Of a stretch of DNA of 64,000 nucleotides, positions 8,360 to 17,132 are shown one piece after another. The translations under genes and the position numbers were made by a program. Every line of letters begins with the position of its first letter. Position 1 is the first letter of the stretch. The stretch is taken from the NCBI GenBank assembly GCA_046565505.1, contig JBKHYJ010000105.1, forward strand, positions 62,001 to 126,000. The letters are read 5' to 3'. Under the pieces are notes generated by a model. The model worked only from the letters and a program-made list of their open reading frames with translations, had not been told where the DNA came from and did not search any database. The stretch comes from JBKHYJ01 sp046565505. GTDB taxonomy: Bacteria > Acidobacteriota > Blastocatellia > UBA7656.

Positions 8360-9655
8360 ATGGCACGCGGCAGAAAGTTCAGGCCAACACGGCGCATCCC
8401 AGACACAGAGCGCTCCTTGTTCGAGCAAAAACTAACGGGCCGCTACACGCGCACGCTGGACCGGGCTGATCTGCTCAACCTCATTCGGGGCGGCGAGGAC
8501 ACTCACTTGGAGTTCAAGATACGCCTCGTCAACACCGAGAAGGTCACGGCGGAGATCGTCGCGCTGGCGAACTCGGGGGGAGGCGCGATCATCTTCGGCG
8601 TGAACGACCAGCGGCGGCTCGAAGGCCTCGACGACCCCGAGCAGGTCGAAGAACAGTTGATAGACATCTGCCGGAACCAGATCACGCCGCCCGTGCTGCC
8701 CCGCATAGACAAGGTTTCCTTCGACAACGGCACGCGCATAGTCGTGCTGCAAGTAGACGAGCGCCGCGCGCCCCACCGCGCGCCGGACCACCGCTACTTC
8801 GTCCGCATAGGCTCGACCAAGCGCGAGGCGGACAGCGCAGAGATCGCCGCGCTCTTTGCGCGCTCGCGCGTGGCCTCCTTCGAGGACATGCCGCTCGTCA
8901 CGGCCGCCATTGAGGACGTGGATGAGGCGCTCGTGTGGAGCTACATACGCGACCTCGAAGGCGAGGCGTTTCGCGAGCCCGTCGGGTTCCCGACGGCCCC
9001 CGCCATGCGGGACCTCAGGCTGGCGACCGACTATGGCCTGACCATAACGCCCACGCTGGCGGGCTTCCTCTTGTTCGGCCGCAACGCCGCCGTGGAGCGG
9101 ACGCTGCCGCAGAGCCGCGTCACGCTGACGCGCTTTTCGGGAACTGACACTAATTCGCCGGTAGTCGAGCGGGCCGAATTCATCGGCAACATAACGTCGC
9201 TTTTTGACCGCTCGGTGTTATTCCTCAAGCGGTACGTTGACATGTGGGAGACGCGCCCGCCGCGCGCGGTGACTTCGGGCAATGGGAATGCAGAGCCCGT
9301 GCGCGCGCGCGCGAATTACCCGCGCGACGCGGTGACCGAGGCGCTCACGAACATGCTCGTGCACAGAGACTATTCCATCGTCGGCCTGCAACCGCGCGTC
9401 CTTGTGTTCGACGACCGCGTGGAGTTCATTAACCCCTGTCGCACCAACGGCGCGATAAAGAAATCGGTCGAATACGGCGCAATCCTGCACCCGAACCCGC
9501 GCCTTCACCACATCTTCACCAGCGCGGAATATGGCATAGAGCAAGGCCGCAGGGGGATACCGGCGCTGCGGCGCGCGCACTACTCATTCGCGCGCCGCGA
9601 GCCGCGCATATCGCTGCTCGGCGACGAGTTCCGCCTGGAACTTTATGGGGTATGA
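8360..9655 (+). CDS. AlbA_2 (Schlafen-like) domain, putative transcriptional regulator/ATPase
   Basis: 431 residues. The N-terminal half has the AlbA_2 DNA-binding fold: LEFKIRLVNTEKVTAEIVAL followed by GGGAIIFGV and, later, YFVRIGSTKREA. The C-terminal part (about 320-400) carries the HATPase_c_4-like signature AVTEALTNMLVHRDYS. Such proteins are annotated as ATP-dependent transcriptional regulators or helicase-like proteins, and some occur in defence loci. Nothing in the neighbourhood indicates defence. The likely ribosome binding site is AAGGCGAGG, somewhat far from the ATG. The next gene begins only 24 bases downstream and may be co-transcribed. Confidence 0.82.
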   Translation: MARGRKFRPTRRIPDTERSLFEQKLTGRYTRTLDRADLLNLIRGGEDTHLEFKIRLVNTEKVTAEIVALANSGGGAIIFGVNDQRRLEGLDDPEQVEEQLIDICRNQITPPVLPRIDKVSFDNGTRIVVLQVDERRAPHRAPDHRYFVRIGSTKREADSAEIAALFARSRVASFEDMPLVTAAIEDVDEALVWSYIRDLEGEAFREPVGFPTAPAMRDLRLATDYGLTITPTLAGFLLFGRNAAVERTLPQSRVTLTRFSGTDTNSPVVERAEFIGNITSLFDRSVLFLKRYVDMWETRPPRAVTSGNGNAEPVRARANYPRDAVTEALTNMLVHRDYSIVGLQPRVLVFDDRVEFINPCRTNGAIKKSVEYGAILHPNPRLHHIFTSAEYGIEQGRRGIPALRRAHYSFARREPRISLLGDEFRLELYGV

Positions 9656-9679
9656 CGTTTGGGATTGCGGCCTTCCCCT

Positions 9680-10021
9680 GTGCGACTGTCCTGCTCTCTG
9701 ATCCTTCTCGCCGTGGCAGCGCTCACCTCCTGCGCGGTGCATGAGAGAAGCGCGCAGACCGACATGAATCCGCCGGCCTCGGGTCGCGCCGGGCCAGGCA
9801 TTGCCGCGTGCGGCGGGCTGCCTGAAACCTGCGTCAACCTCAACGCTGCCACGAGCGATGAGTTGATGCGACTACCCGGGATCGGCGAAGTGATGAGCCG
9901 CAAGATTATTGAGTACCGCGAACGACACGGCCCCTTCCGCCGCCCAGAAGAGATAATAATCGTTGAGGGCTTCAGCGAGCGAAAGTATCGCCGGCTGGCG
10001 GGGCTGGTGTGCGTCCGTTAG
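9680..10021 (+). CDS. helix-hairpin-helix lipoprotein (ComEA-like domain)
   Basis: A small exported protein, 113 residues from the GTG at 9680. The N-terminus has a lipoprotein signal ending in the lipobox LTSC. The C-terminal 65 residues are a ComEA-type double helix-hairpin-helix: VNLNAATSDELMRLPGIGEV, then IIEYRERHGPF. In ComEA this domain binds double-stranded DNA during transformation. Longer starts at TTG 9659 or 9665 would put charged residues ahead of the signal, so 9680 is chosen. There is no other competence gene in the window, so a DNA-uptake role is only a suggestion. Confidence 0.78.
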   Translation: MRLSCSLILLAVAALTSCAVHERSAQTDMNPPASGRAGPGIAACGGLPETCVNLNAATSDELMRLPGIGEVMSRKIIEYRERHGPFRRPEEIIIVEGFSERKYRRLAGLVCVR

Positions 10022-10212
10022 AGCCTCGCGCATGTGCGCGGGCGGCGCGGCCGTGAGGCGGCGGGTGAAGAATCTGGTCAGGCCGGCGCGGGAACGATAA
10101 GCCGAGGTGTAAACCAACCCGGCCCGACCCGCCTTCATTTCCGGCGCCCAATTTGTTCTTTGCAATCTCGTAATGTAAAGTAAAAATCTTGCGTGGAGGC
10201 GAACGAAATCGA

Positions 10213-11286
10213 ATGAGCGACGAGCTTCCGGTCCTGGTCGAAGTCAGGCGAGGCACGATAGTTGAATCGCGGCACAGGGGCGTAATAATCGCGGTCGAGC
10301 CGAATGAAAGTACCGTGGCGCGCCTGGGCGATGACATGCTCACCACTTCAACACGCTCGACGATAAAGCCGATACAGGCCATCCCCATCATCACGAGCGG
10401 CGCGGCGGATCATTTCAACCTGTCAGCGCGCGAGCTTGCCGTCGCATGCGCATCGCATGAGGGCGAGCCATTTCATACAGAAGTGGTGACTGGCATGCTC
10501 GCGCGCGTAGGCTTGAGCGAAGCGGCGCTCCGGTGCGGCGCACATGCCCCGTACAACGATGAAGTCGCGCGTCGGCTTGAGCGAGATGGGTTGCCATTCA
10601 CTCAGATTCACAATAACTGCTCGGGCAAGCACGCGGGCATGCTGATGACAGCCGTGCACCGCGGGCTCGACATAGAAGACTACTACCTGCCCGAACACCC
10701 CATTCAGCGCGAGATAGTATCCACCCTGAAGCGGCTGGGCGGCCTCGGCGGGAATCTGCCCACGGCCATCGATGGGTGCAGCGCGCCGACTTTCGCCGTG
10801 CCCGTCCGCTCCCTCGCCGTCGCGTTCGCGCGCCTCGTGAGCATGTGCGGCGGGGCCGGGGCGGGGTCGCAAAATCGGCTTACGGCCGACTCCGACCTTG
10901 CGGACGCGGCAAGGCGCATAGTGCCGGCGATGACGGGGCACCCGGAGATGGTCGGCGGCACGAAAAGATTTGACACTGACCTGATGCGCGCCGCCCGCGG
11001 CAAGCTAATCTGTAAGGTCGGCGCCGAAGCGGTCTATTCCGTAGGCGTACTACCTTCGGAACGGTTCCCGCGCGGGCTCGGGGTCGCGTTCAAGATGGAG
11101 GACGGTTCCTACAGGGGGCTCGGCCCGGCCGTCGTCGAAGCGCTCATCCAGCTCGGCGTTCTGAGCGATGGCGAGGCGGCGGAGCTGTCAACGTATCACC
11201 GGCCGGTGGTGGAAAACCGCAGGGGCTTGCACGTCGGCGAGGTCCGCCCGGTCTTCGACTTAACTTCTAATAAGAGCCAGCTATGA
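10213..11286 (+). CDS. asparaginase II family amidohydrolase
   Basis: Predicted L-asparaginase of the Rhizobium etli/COG4448 class, hydrolysing asparagine to aspartate and ammonia; 357 residues, normal length. RSTIKPIQ (48-55) contains the SxxK nucleophile pair of this family, and NNCSGKHAG holds the Cys and Lys known to bind zinc in the R. etli enzyme. The ATG at 10213 follows GGAGG at a rather long 13 nt; a TTG eight codons upstream is in frame but less likely. It overlaps the next gene by four bases (ATGA), so the two are translationally coupled. Confidence 0.9.
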   Translation: MSDELPVLVEVRRGTIVESRHRGVIIAVEPNESTVARLGDDMLTTSTRSTIKPIQAIPIITSGAADHFNLSARELAVACASHEGEPFHTEVVTGMLARVGLSEAALRCGAHAPYNDEVARRLERDGLPFTQIHNNCSGKHAGMLMTAVHRGLDIEDYYLPEHPIQREIVSTLKRLGGLGGNLPTAIDGCSAPTFAVPVRSLAVAFARLVSMCGGAGAGSQNRLTADSDLADAARRIVPAMTGHPEMVGGTKRFDTDLMRAARGKLICKVGAEAVYSVGVLPSERFPRGLGVAFKMEDGSYRGLGPAVVEALIQLGVLSDGEAAELSTYHRPVVENRRGLHVGEVRPVFDLTSNKSQL

Positions 11287-12407
11287 ATGAAGCGATACGT
11301 TCACTCTTCCCCGTGACGGAAAATTACGTCTACCTCAACCATGCGGCCGTAAGCCCGATCTCTTCCCGCGTGCGCGACCGCATGGGCGCGCTCAATGACG
11401 ACGTGATGCGGAACGGCTCGATGAATTACGCGGGCTGGCTGCGCACGTACGAGGCGGTGCGCGAGTCCGCCGCGAGGCTCGTCAACGCGCGGGCGCACGA
11501 GATAGCTTTCATGCGTAACACGTCGGACGCCATCTCCGCAGTCGCCAACGGCATTGACTGGCGCGAAGGCGATACGGTCGTCGGGTGTAACGTCGAGTTC
11601 CCGTCGAACGTCTACCCCTGGATGCGGCTTGCGGAAGAGCGGGGCCTGCGGCTGAAACAGGCGCCCGAACGCGAGGGCCGCGTAGACGCGGACGAGTTGC
11701 TCTCGCTCGTTGACGGCCGCACGCGCGTAGTGACCATAAGCTGGGTCCAATTCGCGAGCGGGTTCCGCTCGGACCTCACGCGCATAGGGCGGTTCTGCCG
11801 CGAGCGAGGCATCATTTTTATGGTTGACGTTATCCAGGGGCTCGGCGGGCTAGAGCTTGACGTAGGGCGCGACTACGTTGACGCGTTCGCCGCCGACGCG
11901 CACAAGTACCTTCTAGGCCCTGAAGGCATCGCGCTGCTCTACGTCTCGGACCGCGTGATTGATCGCGTCAGGCCCACGGTCGTGGGCTGGACTTCGGTGA
12001 AGAACTACGAGCGGCACCTCGATTATAACCTCGATTACCGGGAAGGAGCGCTGCGGTTTGAATGCGGAACGCTGAATACCGCGGGGGTCTACGGGCTGGG
12101 CGCGGCTATAGACTTATTCCTGGAAGTCGGCCCCAGAAAGATTGAAGAATATCTTTTGAGCTTGAGCGATTACCTTGCAGAGCGGTTGAAGGCGAAAGGG
12201 TACAAAGTGGTCGGCCCGCGGCGGCCGGGCGAGACTTCAGGCATCGTCACTTGCACACACGAGTTGCATTCACCCGGCACGTTATACCACCTGCTCCTGT
12301 CGAAGAAAATAATCACCGCGCCGCGCGCCGGGCGGTTGAGAATCTCTCCACACTTCTACAACACGCGTGAAGAAATAGACGAGATGATAGCCGCGCTGCC
12401 GGAATGA
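11283..12407 (+). CDS. class V aminotransferase-like PLP enzyme
   Basis: 374 residues, fold type I PLP enzyme of the cysteine desulfurase/isopenicillin N epimerase group. VDVIQGLG (181-188) gives the Asp that holds the pyridine nitrogen, and AADAHKYLLGPEG gives the Schiff-base lysine K208. There is no mobile Cys loop typical of NifS/IscS, so a desulfurase role is less likely than a lyase, epimerase or transaminase. It overlaps the asparaginase stop by ATGA, suggesting the two work on related amino acids. Substrate unknown. Confidence 0.85.
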   Translation: MNEAIRSLFPVTENYVYLNHAAVSPISSRVRDRMGALNDDVMRNGSMNYAGWLRTYEAVRESAARLVNARAHEIAFMRNTSDAISAVANGIDWREGDTVVGCNVEFPSNVYPWMRLAEERGLRLKQAPEREGRVDADELLSLVDGRTRVVTISWVQFASGFRSDLTRIGRFCRERGIIFMVDVIQGLGGLELDVGRDYVDAFAADAHKYLLGPEGIALLYVSDRVIDRVRPTVVGWTSVKNYERHLDYNLDYREGALRFECGTLNTAGVYGLGAAIDLFLEVGPRKIEEYLLSLSDYLAERLKAKGYKVVGPRRPGETSGIVTCTHELHSPGTLYHLLLSKKIITAPRAGRLRISPHFYNTREEIDEMIAALPE

Positions 12408-12495
12408 TAAGGCGATGACGGGGCCGCGGGGTCGGGCGGGAAAGGGTTGAGTGAGGCGAACCCCTTACGCCCCCTCGACGCCCCGCCTTCGTCGC

Positions 12496-13062
12496 CTAGT
12501 CGGCATTGTCGGACGCTTCCTTCAATTTACGCTTGGACAATTGCTGGCGCACGCCCTGCGTATAGAGCTTGGCGAATTCCAGCACGGAGAGTTTCTGCGG
12601 CTCGCCTTCGTAGAAAAACGTGCAGGCGTTACCGACTTCGCGCTGTAGCAATTTCAAATCCGTCGGGTCGAGCGGGAACTTCAAGCAAGCCTGCGGAGCG
12701 TAAGGCGTCGTGTATATGGAGCAGCGAGTGTTGTTGGGTCCTTCGTCTATGAAAAAGGGGCACTGGAATTGAATCTTGCAGCAGAGCCCGCAACGATTAC
12801 ACTCCCCGCGCTGATACGCCTTGTAGCGGTAGACAAGGTTATCCGGGAGTACGTTGGCGAGAAGCGAGCGGCGTAGCGCGCCCCACGTGTGGACGGATAA
12901 CGGCGCGCGCACTACTTTCTTGGCCACCGCGCGCGTCATCTGCCAATACATCCAGCGGCGCGAAGGTATTTCCGGCGGAAGCTCTGGAGCAGTCGATTGA
13001 TGAGAGATGATATTAGTAATGACGCGAAGTACTTTGCCGCTCGGTTGCTTCTCTTGTGTCAT
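12496..13062 (-). CDS. YkgJ-family cysteine cluster protein
   Basis: 188 residues with the CxxCxxCC signature (CNRCGLCC near residue 90) followed by further cysteines in CPFF, TRCSIY and QACLKF, as in the YkgJ/UPF0153 zinc- or iron-binding family. The function of the family is not established. AGAGGA lies before the ATG. It converges with the aminotransferase gene and stands alone on its strand. Confidence 0.85.
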   Translation of the reverse strand: MTQEKQPSGKVLRVITNIISHQSTAPELPPEIPSRRWMYWQMTRAVAKKVVRAPLSVHTWGALRRSLLANVLPDNLVYRYKAYQRGECNRCGLCCKIQFQCPFFIDEGPNNTRCSIYTTPYAPQACLKFPLDPTDLKLLQREVGNACTFFYEGEPQKLSVLEFAKLYTQGVRQQLSKRKLKEASDNAD

Positions 13063-13476
13063 TATTAGTCCTCTTGTGAAAGAAAATAGACTGGAGGCGG
13101 CTCCAGATGATACTTATGAAAGCTGAATCATCGGGTAAAGCGTCCTACAAGTGAAGCTGCAAAAATCATCGCGGCTGCAGAGTTCATAGTAGCATCAACA
13201 GCGCCACACGGGCAAACACAGTGGCCGCCATCCTGCGCGTGAAATGGCATGCATCAGACAGAAGCAAACACCCATCGCGCGACCATTATGACGCGAAATA
13301 TATGAGCGAACTGCGCCGCGCGTCGCCACACGGCGGCAGTCGGTCGGACCGTCCGTCGCCTTCTCTTCCCTGTGACACAAGCGCGGGTTTGATTTATACT
13401 GCAAGGCAACCTGGGTGATTCTAAGCACATACTGAGCCCTGCTTCAGAAGCTATCGTACCGCCGGAGAATCAATCA
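13063..13476 (+). promoter_or_regulatory. intergenic region with candidate promoter
   Basis: A 414-base divergent gap without a gene. TGTGAC (13371-13376) and TATACT (13395-13400), 18 bases apart, could drive the zinc-ribbon gene at 13477, giving a leader of about 70 bases. Nothing else recognised. Confidence 0.4.
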
Positions 13477-13917
13477 ATGCGTGCAGCGAAGTTCTGCTCC
13501 GAGTGCGGCGAGCGAGTGAAGGCCAGGCGCGCGAACGTCTTGCCTTTTCAGTCATACTGTCAGAGTTGCGCGCCCAAGTTTCTGACGGCCCGGCTTCTGC
13601 TGGCCGCCGCGCTCGCGCTGTTCGCGGCGGGCGGTTACGCCGTAGGCCGCTACGCGACTCCTCGCCGGCCTTTTTACTTGATCGGGACGCCCATTGACCT
13701 GAACGCGAATCGCGCCCGCGCTCACGCGAATCAGAATGGCGCCCGGTCTCCGGAAGCGAACGGGCAACAGGCCACGGCCCCCGACATGGCCGAAGCCATG
13801 TGCGGGGCGCGTACAAAGTCAGGAAGACCATGCAGGCGGAAGGTGGTCGGCGGCGGCTACTGCTGGCAGCACCGCGGTAAGTCCGTGCCGAAGAAGGCGA
13901 CGGCCCGCGCACAATGA
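13477..13917 (+). CDS. zinc-ribbon membrane protein with C-terminal CxxH finger
   Basis: 146 residues in three parts. Residues 8-35 hold two CxxC pairs (CSECG and CQSC), a zinc ribbon. A single transmembrane helix follows (about 38-58). A C-terminal finger has CGARTKSGRPCRR and CWQH, a small Cys/His module found at the end of many unrelated bacterial proteins. The start is the only ATG before the ribbon. Function unknown; the two metal sites would lie on opposite sides of the membrane. Confidence 0.7.
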   Translation: MRAAKFCSECGERVKARRANVLPFQSYCQSCAPKFLTARLLLAAALALFAAGGYAVGRYATPRRPFYLIGTPIDLNANRARAHANQNGARSPEANGQQATAPDMAEAMCGARTKSGRPCRRKVVGGGYCWQHRGKSVPKKATARAQ

Positions 13918-14090
13918 TGGGAGACTCGGAGCCGGATCTCCCGCCGCGCCTGGAATGGCGCGCGCCGCGGTCAATGTTAACGGATGTAAGCGCGGCTAGA
14001 TGACCGGGGCCCCGCGCGCAGCGTCCTTCCGCCATGCGCCCGCGGGCGGCCTCATGCGCGGATGGCTACCGCCGGCCCGCCGCAATAGCC

Positions 14091-14105
14091 TATAATGCTG
14101 CGCTA
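14091..14105 (+). promoter_or_regulatory. consensus -10 box directly before the DUF1003 start
   Basis: TATAAT at 14091-14096 is followed by only eight bases before the ATG at 14105, the usual distance to a transcription start. No Shine-Dalgarno sequence is present. This suggests a leaderless mRNA. The -35 side (near ACCGCC) is weak. Confidence 0.5.
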
Positions 14106-14671
14106 TGAATCACAAAGTTTCTGACGTTGCCAAGAAAACTTTCCGGGAAAGGTTCGATTCGCTATCCGAGCGCGAGCAGAAGGTGCTCCGCCACTTCGTC
14201 GAGCGCCTGCGCATCAGCCGCGATACGAGCTATGATTTTCAGCAGCAGGCTACCTTCGGGCAGAGGCTCGCGGACCGCGTCGCCGCGTTCGGGGGCTCAT
14301 GGACGTTCATCCTCATCTTCAGCGCGATGCTGTCGTCATGGGTTGTGCTCAACTCATTCATCCTGGCCCGCCGCGGGACCGCTTTCGACCCCTACCCATA
14401 CATACTGCTCAACCTGTTTCTATCGATGATCGCGGCCCTGCAAGCGCCCGTCATCATGATGTCGCAGAATCGCCAGGCCATAAAAGATCGCCTGGACGCG
14501 GCCCATGACTATGAGATTAATTTAAAAGCGGAGCTAGAGATAATGGCTTTGCATGAAAAGCTGGACGAGCTGAAAGACAACAAGTGGAAAGAGCTGATCC
14601 TCATGCAGCAAGAACAGATCAGGCTGCTGACGCAGCTTCTCAAAGAGCGTGCCGCGCGGGGGCCGGAATAA
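14105..14671 (+). CDS. DUF1003 membrane protein
   Basis: 188 residues matching the DUF1003 family: a basic N-terminal half (FGQRLADRVAAFGGSW), two transmembrane helices (about 62-82 and 98-118), the conserved PVIMMSQNRQ after the second, then RLDAAHDYEINLKAE and a C-terminal coiled coil. The family is widespread and of unknown function. The gene probably starts at the first transcribed base (see the -10 box). Confidence 0.88.
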   Translation: MNHKVSDVAKKTFRERFDSLSEREQKVLRHFVERLRISRDTSYDFQQQATFGQRLADRVAAFGGSWTFILIFSAMLSSWVVLNSFILARRGTAFDPYPYILLNLFLSMIAALQAPVIMMSQNRQAIKDRLDAAHDYEINLKAELEIMALHEKLDELKDNKWKELILMQQEQIRLLTQLLKERAARGPE

Positions 14672-14756
14672 GCCTCGTCGTCTACTAACCCTCCCGAGCA
14701 GTCCCCGCCGGCGGCAGTGAGCATTCCGCAAAGGTAGATTCCCGCGGCCCCGCAAG

Positions 14757-15806
14757 ATGAGAAAGCCTGTAGTTAAAACGCTCGAAATAATATCGCTCCT
14801 TGCGGGCCTCGCTCTTTTCGCTTACCTGGTAAAGCAGGTGGGGCTCGGCGCACTCGCGCATTACCTGGGCGCGATGGGGTGGGGCTCCGCGCTTATCATC
14901 GGGCTATCGTTCTTGCGTACTTGCGCGCGCGCCGCGTCGTGGTATTTCGCCATAGAGCCTTCGCGGAGGCAGGTGGGCTACTGGCCGCTGATGAACGTCA
15001 TGCTGGCGGGAGAGGCGATCAAGTACCTGACGGCGATGGGGCCTCTGCTGGGCGAGCCGGCTAAGGCCGCGCTCGTGCGGAGGGACGTGCCGCTTGTAGA
15101 AGGCGTCTCTTCGATAGTCATCGAGAATCTGATTTACAACCTGACGGTTTTCTTATTCCTGCTGTCGGGGCTGCCCGCGCTCGCGCTGCTTGCGGACCTG
15201 CCGTACAAGGTGGAGGCCGGCGCATACGTATTCGCCTCGCTCATAATCTTTGCCATCCTCTTCGCATGGGTCGCGATACGAGGGCGCTGGTACGTGCTTG
15301 CCAGAATGATCGGGCTGGCCTCGCGGCTTATGAGCCGGCGCGCGCGGCTCACGCCCGGCGCGGCGCGCGGTCGCGCAGGCTCGGTTGCGGGCCGCGTGCT
15401 CGCCGTGGAAAAGAACGTTTCCCTGTTTTACGAACAGAGGCGCGCCGCGTTCTTTCTGATCTTTGCCGTGAACGTCGCCGCGCATGCGATCAACGTGATC
15501 GAGGTCTACGTCATCCTAGCCATGATGGGGTTGCCCGCTTCGCTCCCGAGCGGCTTTGTCATCGAGGCCGTGACCAAGGTCATAAACGCCGCCTTTTTTT
15601 TCGTGCCGACGCGCGCGGGCGTTTACGAAAGCGGCAACGCGATGGTTCTCAAGGCGCTCGGCATGCAGCCGGGCGCGGGCGTGGCCCTTGCTATAATTAG
15701 AAAGTTGAGGGCGTTCGCCTGGGTGGGCTATGGGCTGGTGGCAGTCGCGGTCTTAAGGCTGAAAGACAGACGGCTGGACGCGACGCGCGAAGCCGGGCGC
15801 GGTTAA
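14757..15806 (+). CDS. lysylphosphatidylglycerol synthase-like flippase domain membrane protein
   Basis: 349 residues with about eight hydrophobic helices, matching the UPF0104/LPG-synthase transmembrane region. MGPLLGEPAKAALVRR near 95 and FFFVPTRAGVYESG near 280 are typical of the family. The MprF synthase domain is absent, so it is a stand-alone flippase-like protein, probably handling a lipid-linked substrate in the inner membrane. No good ribosome binding site is seen before the ATG. Substrate unknown. Confidence 0.82.
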   Translation: MRKPVVKTLEIISLLAGLALFAYLVKQVGLGALAHYLGAMGWGSALIIGLSFLRTCARAASWYFAIEPSRRQVGYWPLMNVMLAGEAIKYLTAMGPLLGEPAKAALVRRDVPLVEGVSSIVIENLIYNLTVFLFLLSGLPALALLADLPYKVEAGAYVFASLIIFAILFAWVAIRGRWYVLARMIGLASRLMSRRARLTPGAARGRAGSVAGRVLAVEKNVSLFYEQRRAAFFLIFAVNVAAHAINVIEVYVILAMMGLPASLPSGFVIEAVTKVINAAFFFVPTRAGVYESGNAMVLKALGMQPGAGVALAIIRKLRAFAWVGYGLVAVAVLRLKDRRLDATREAGRG

Positions 15807-15958
15807 GGCAAGCGCGCCGATTTTCATTGCGCCGGCAGCGCCCGGCGGGCGCGAGCCTTGCGGGGCGCGATTTCGGATTCGGGGGTAACGCGAGCCGGCG
15901 GCTTGCGCTACACTAGGACTTCAATCCAAAATCTTAAATCCGAAGCCCGGTATTGATT

Positions 15959-17038
15959 ATGGATAATCTGGTCTTATCAAACGTCCTTTACCGCAAGACG
16001 CGCACGATCACGACGATGGCCGGCGTGGCGCTCGGGGTCGTCCTCGTGGTGCTGACGGTCGGGATAACTCACGGGTTCTTAAACGAGCAGGGACGGCGCA
16101 ATTCCGCAATCACCGCGGAGATCATGGTCGGGGCGGCGGGCACGACGTTCGGCCTGAGCCTGAACCCCACGCTCTCGCTGCCGCTCAGCCGCGTGCAGGA
16201 GATTCGCTCGGTCGAAGGCGTGCAGGACGCCGTCCCCGTCGGGCAAAACCTACAGGGGCGCATGGTCGATGGCATAGACTACGAATCTTTCACGCGCGTT
16301 TCGGGCATGCGCGTGGTGGAAGGCCGTCCCTTCAGCGCGCCCGACGAGGCGATCATCGACCGCCAGCAGGCGGCCAACCGGAAGCTGAAGGTCGGCGACG
16401 AATACGAGATTTTCAACCGCCCATTCCGCGTCGTAGGCATTTACGAGCCCGAATCGCTCGGGCGCATTAAGATACCGCTTCGGACGATGCAGGAGTATTT
16501 GAACCGGCCGGACCTCTGCTCGATGATACTGATAAAGGTCGCCGACCCGGCGAAGCAGGACGAGGTGGCCGCGCGCATAAAGCAACGCTACCCGGACCAC
16601 GGGGTCATGCTGACGCGGGACCTGCCCATACTGATCTCGCGGGGGACGCCCGCGCTCCAGACGTTCCTGAAAGTGGTCGTCGCGCTGTCGATCATCGTCA
16701 GCTCCCTCGTCATACTGCTGACGATGTACACGACCGTGACCGAGCGCACGCGACAGATCGGCGTCCTCAAGAGCCTCGGCGCGTCGAAGCTGTGGATCGC
16801 GGGCGAGATAGAGAAAGAGGCCCTGCTGATCAGCTCGCTCGGCGTGCTCGCGGGGTTCGCGCTTTCCGCGGTCGGCAAATTCATCATCACGCGGCTCACG
16901 AGTATGAATGTCGAGCTCGAGGCGGTGTGGCTGTTTTATGCGCTCGTGCTCGGGATGCTGGCCGGGGTGCTCGGCGCTCTGTACCCGGCCCTGCGCGCGG
17001 CCAACCAGGACCCCGTCAAGGCGCTGGCTTACGAATGA
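15959..17038 (+). CDS. ABC transporter permease, MacB/FtsX type
   Basis: 359 residues. An N-terminal helix (TITTMAGVALGVVLVVLTV) is followed by a periplasmic MacB-like domain (about 45-230) and three C-terminal helices of the FtsX fold, ending with YPALRAANQDPVKALAYE, typical of the family. The ATG at 15959 is preferred to the TTG two codons upstream. No ATPase or adaptor gene is adjacent, which is unusual because these permeases normally sit beside an ABC ATPase; the partner must be elsewhere. Confidence 0.88.
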   Translation: MDNLVLSNVLYRKTRTITTMAGVALGVVLVVLTVGITHGFLNEQGRRNSAITAEIMVGAAGTTFGLSLNPTLSLPLSRVQEIRSVEGVQDAVPVGQNLQGRMVDGIDYESFTRVSGMRVVEGRPFSAPDEAIIDRQQAANRKLKVGDEYEIFNRPFRVVGIYEPESLGRIKIPLRTMQEYLNRPDLCSMILIKVADPAKQDEVAARIKQRYPDHGVMLTRDLPILISRGTPALQTFLKVVVALSIIVSSLVILLTMYTTVTERTRQIGVLKSLGASKLWIAGEIEKEALLISSLGVLAGFALSAVGKFIITRLTSMNVELEAVWLFYALVLGMLAGVLGALYPALRAANQDPVKALAYE

Positions 17039-17132
17039 AGCAGCGCGTTGAAAAGAGATGGACAGGCCATTCAGGATGTGGGAATAATTCTCATTACCCC
17101 GTACATACTTTTCGCGACCGTTAGATTAGTGG

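Noticed and set aside
8239..8469. Small open frame before the AlbA_2 gene
   Set aside because: It overlaps the AlbA_2 gene by more than 100 bases in another frame, and the protein has no recognisable feature.
8360..9655. Defence island around the AlbA_2/Schlafen-like gene
   Set aside because: The neighbours are housekeeping or unrelated genes; there is no restriction, toxin or CRISPR component.
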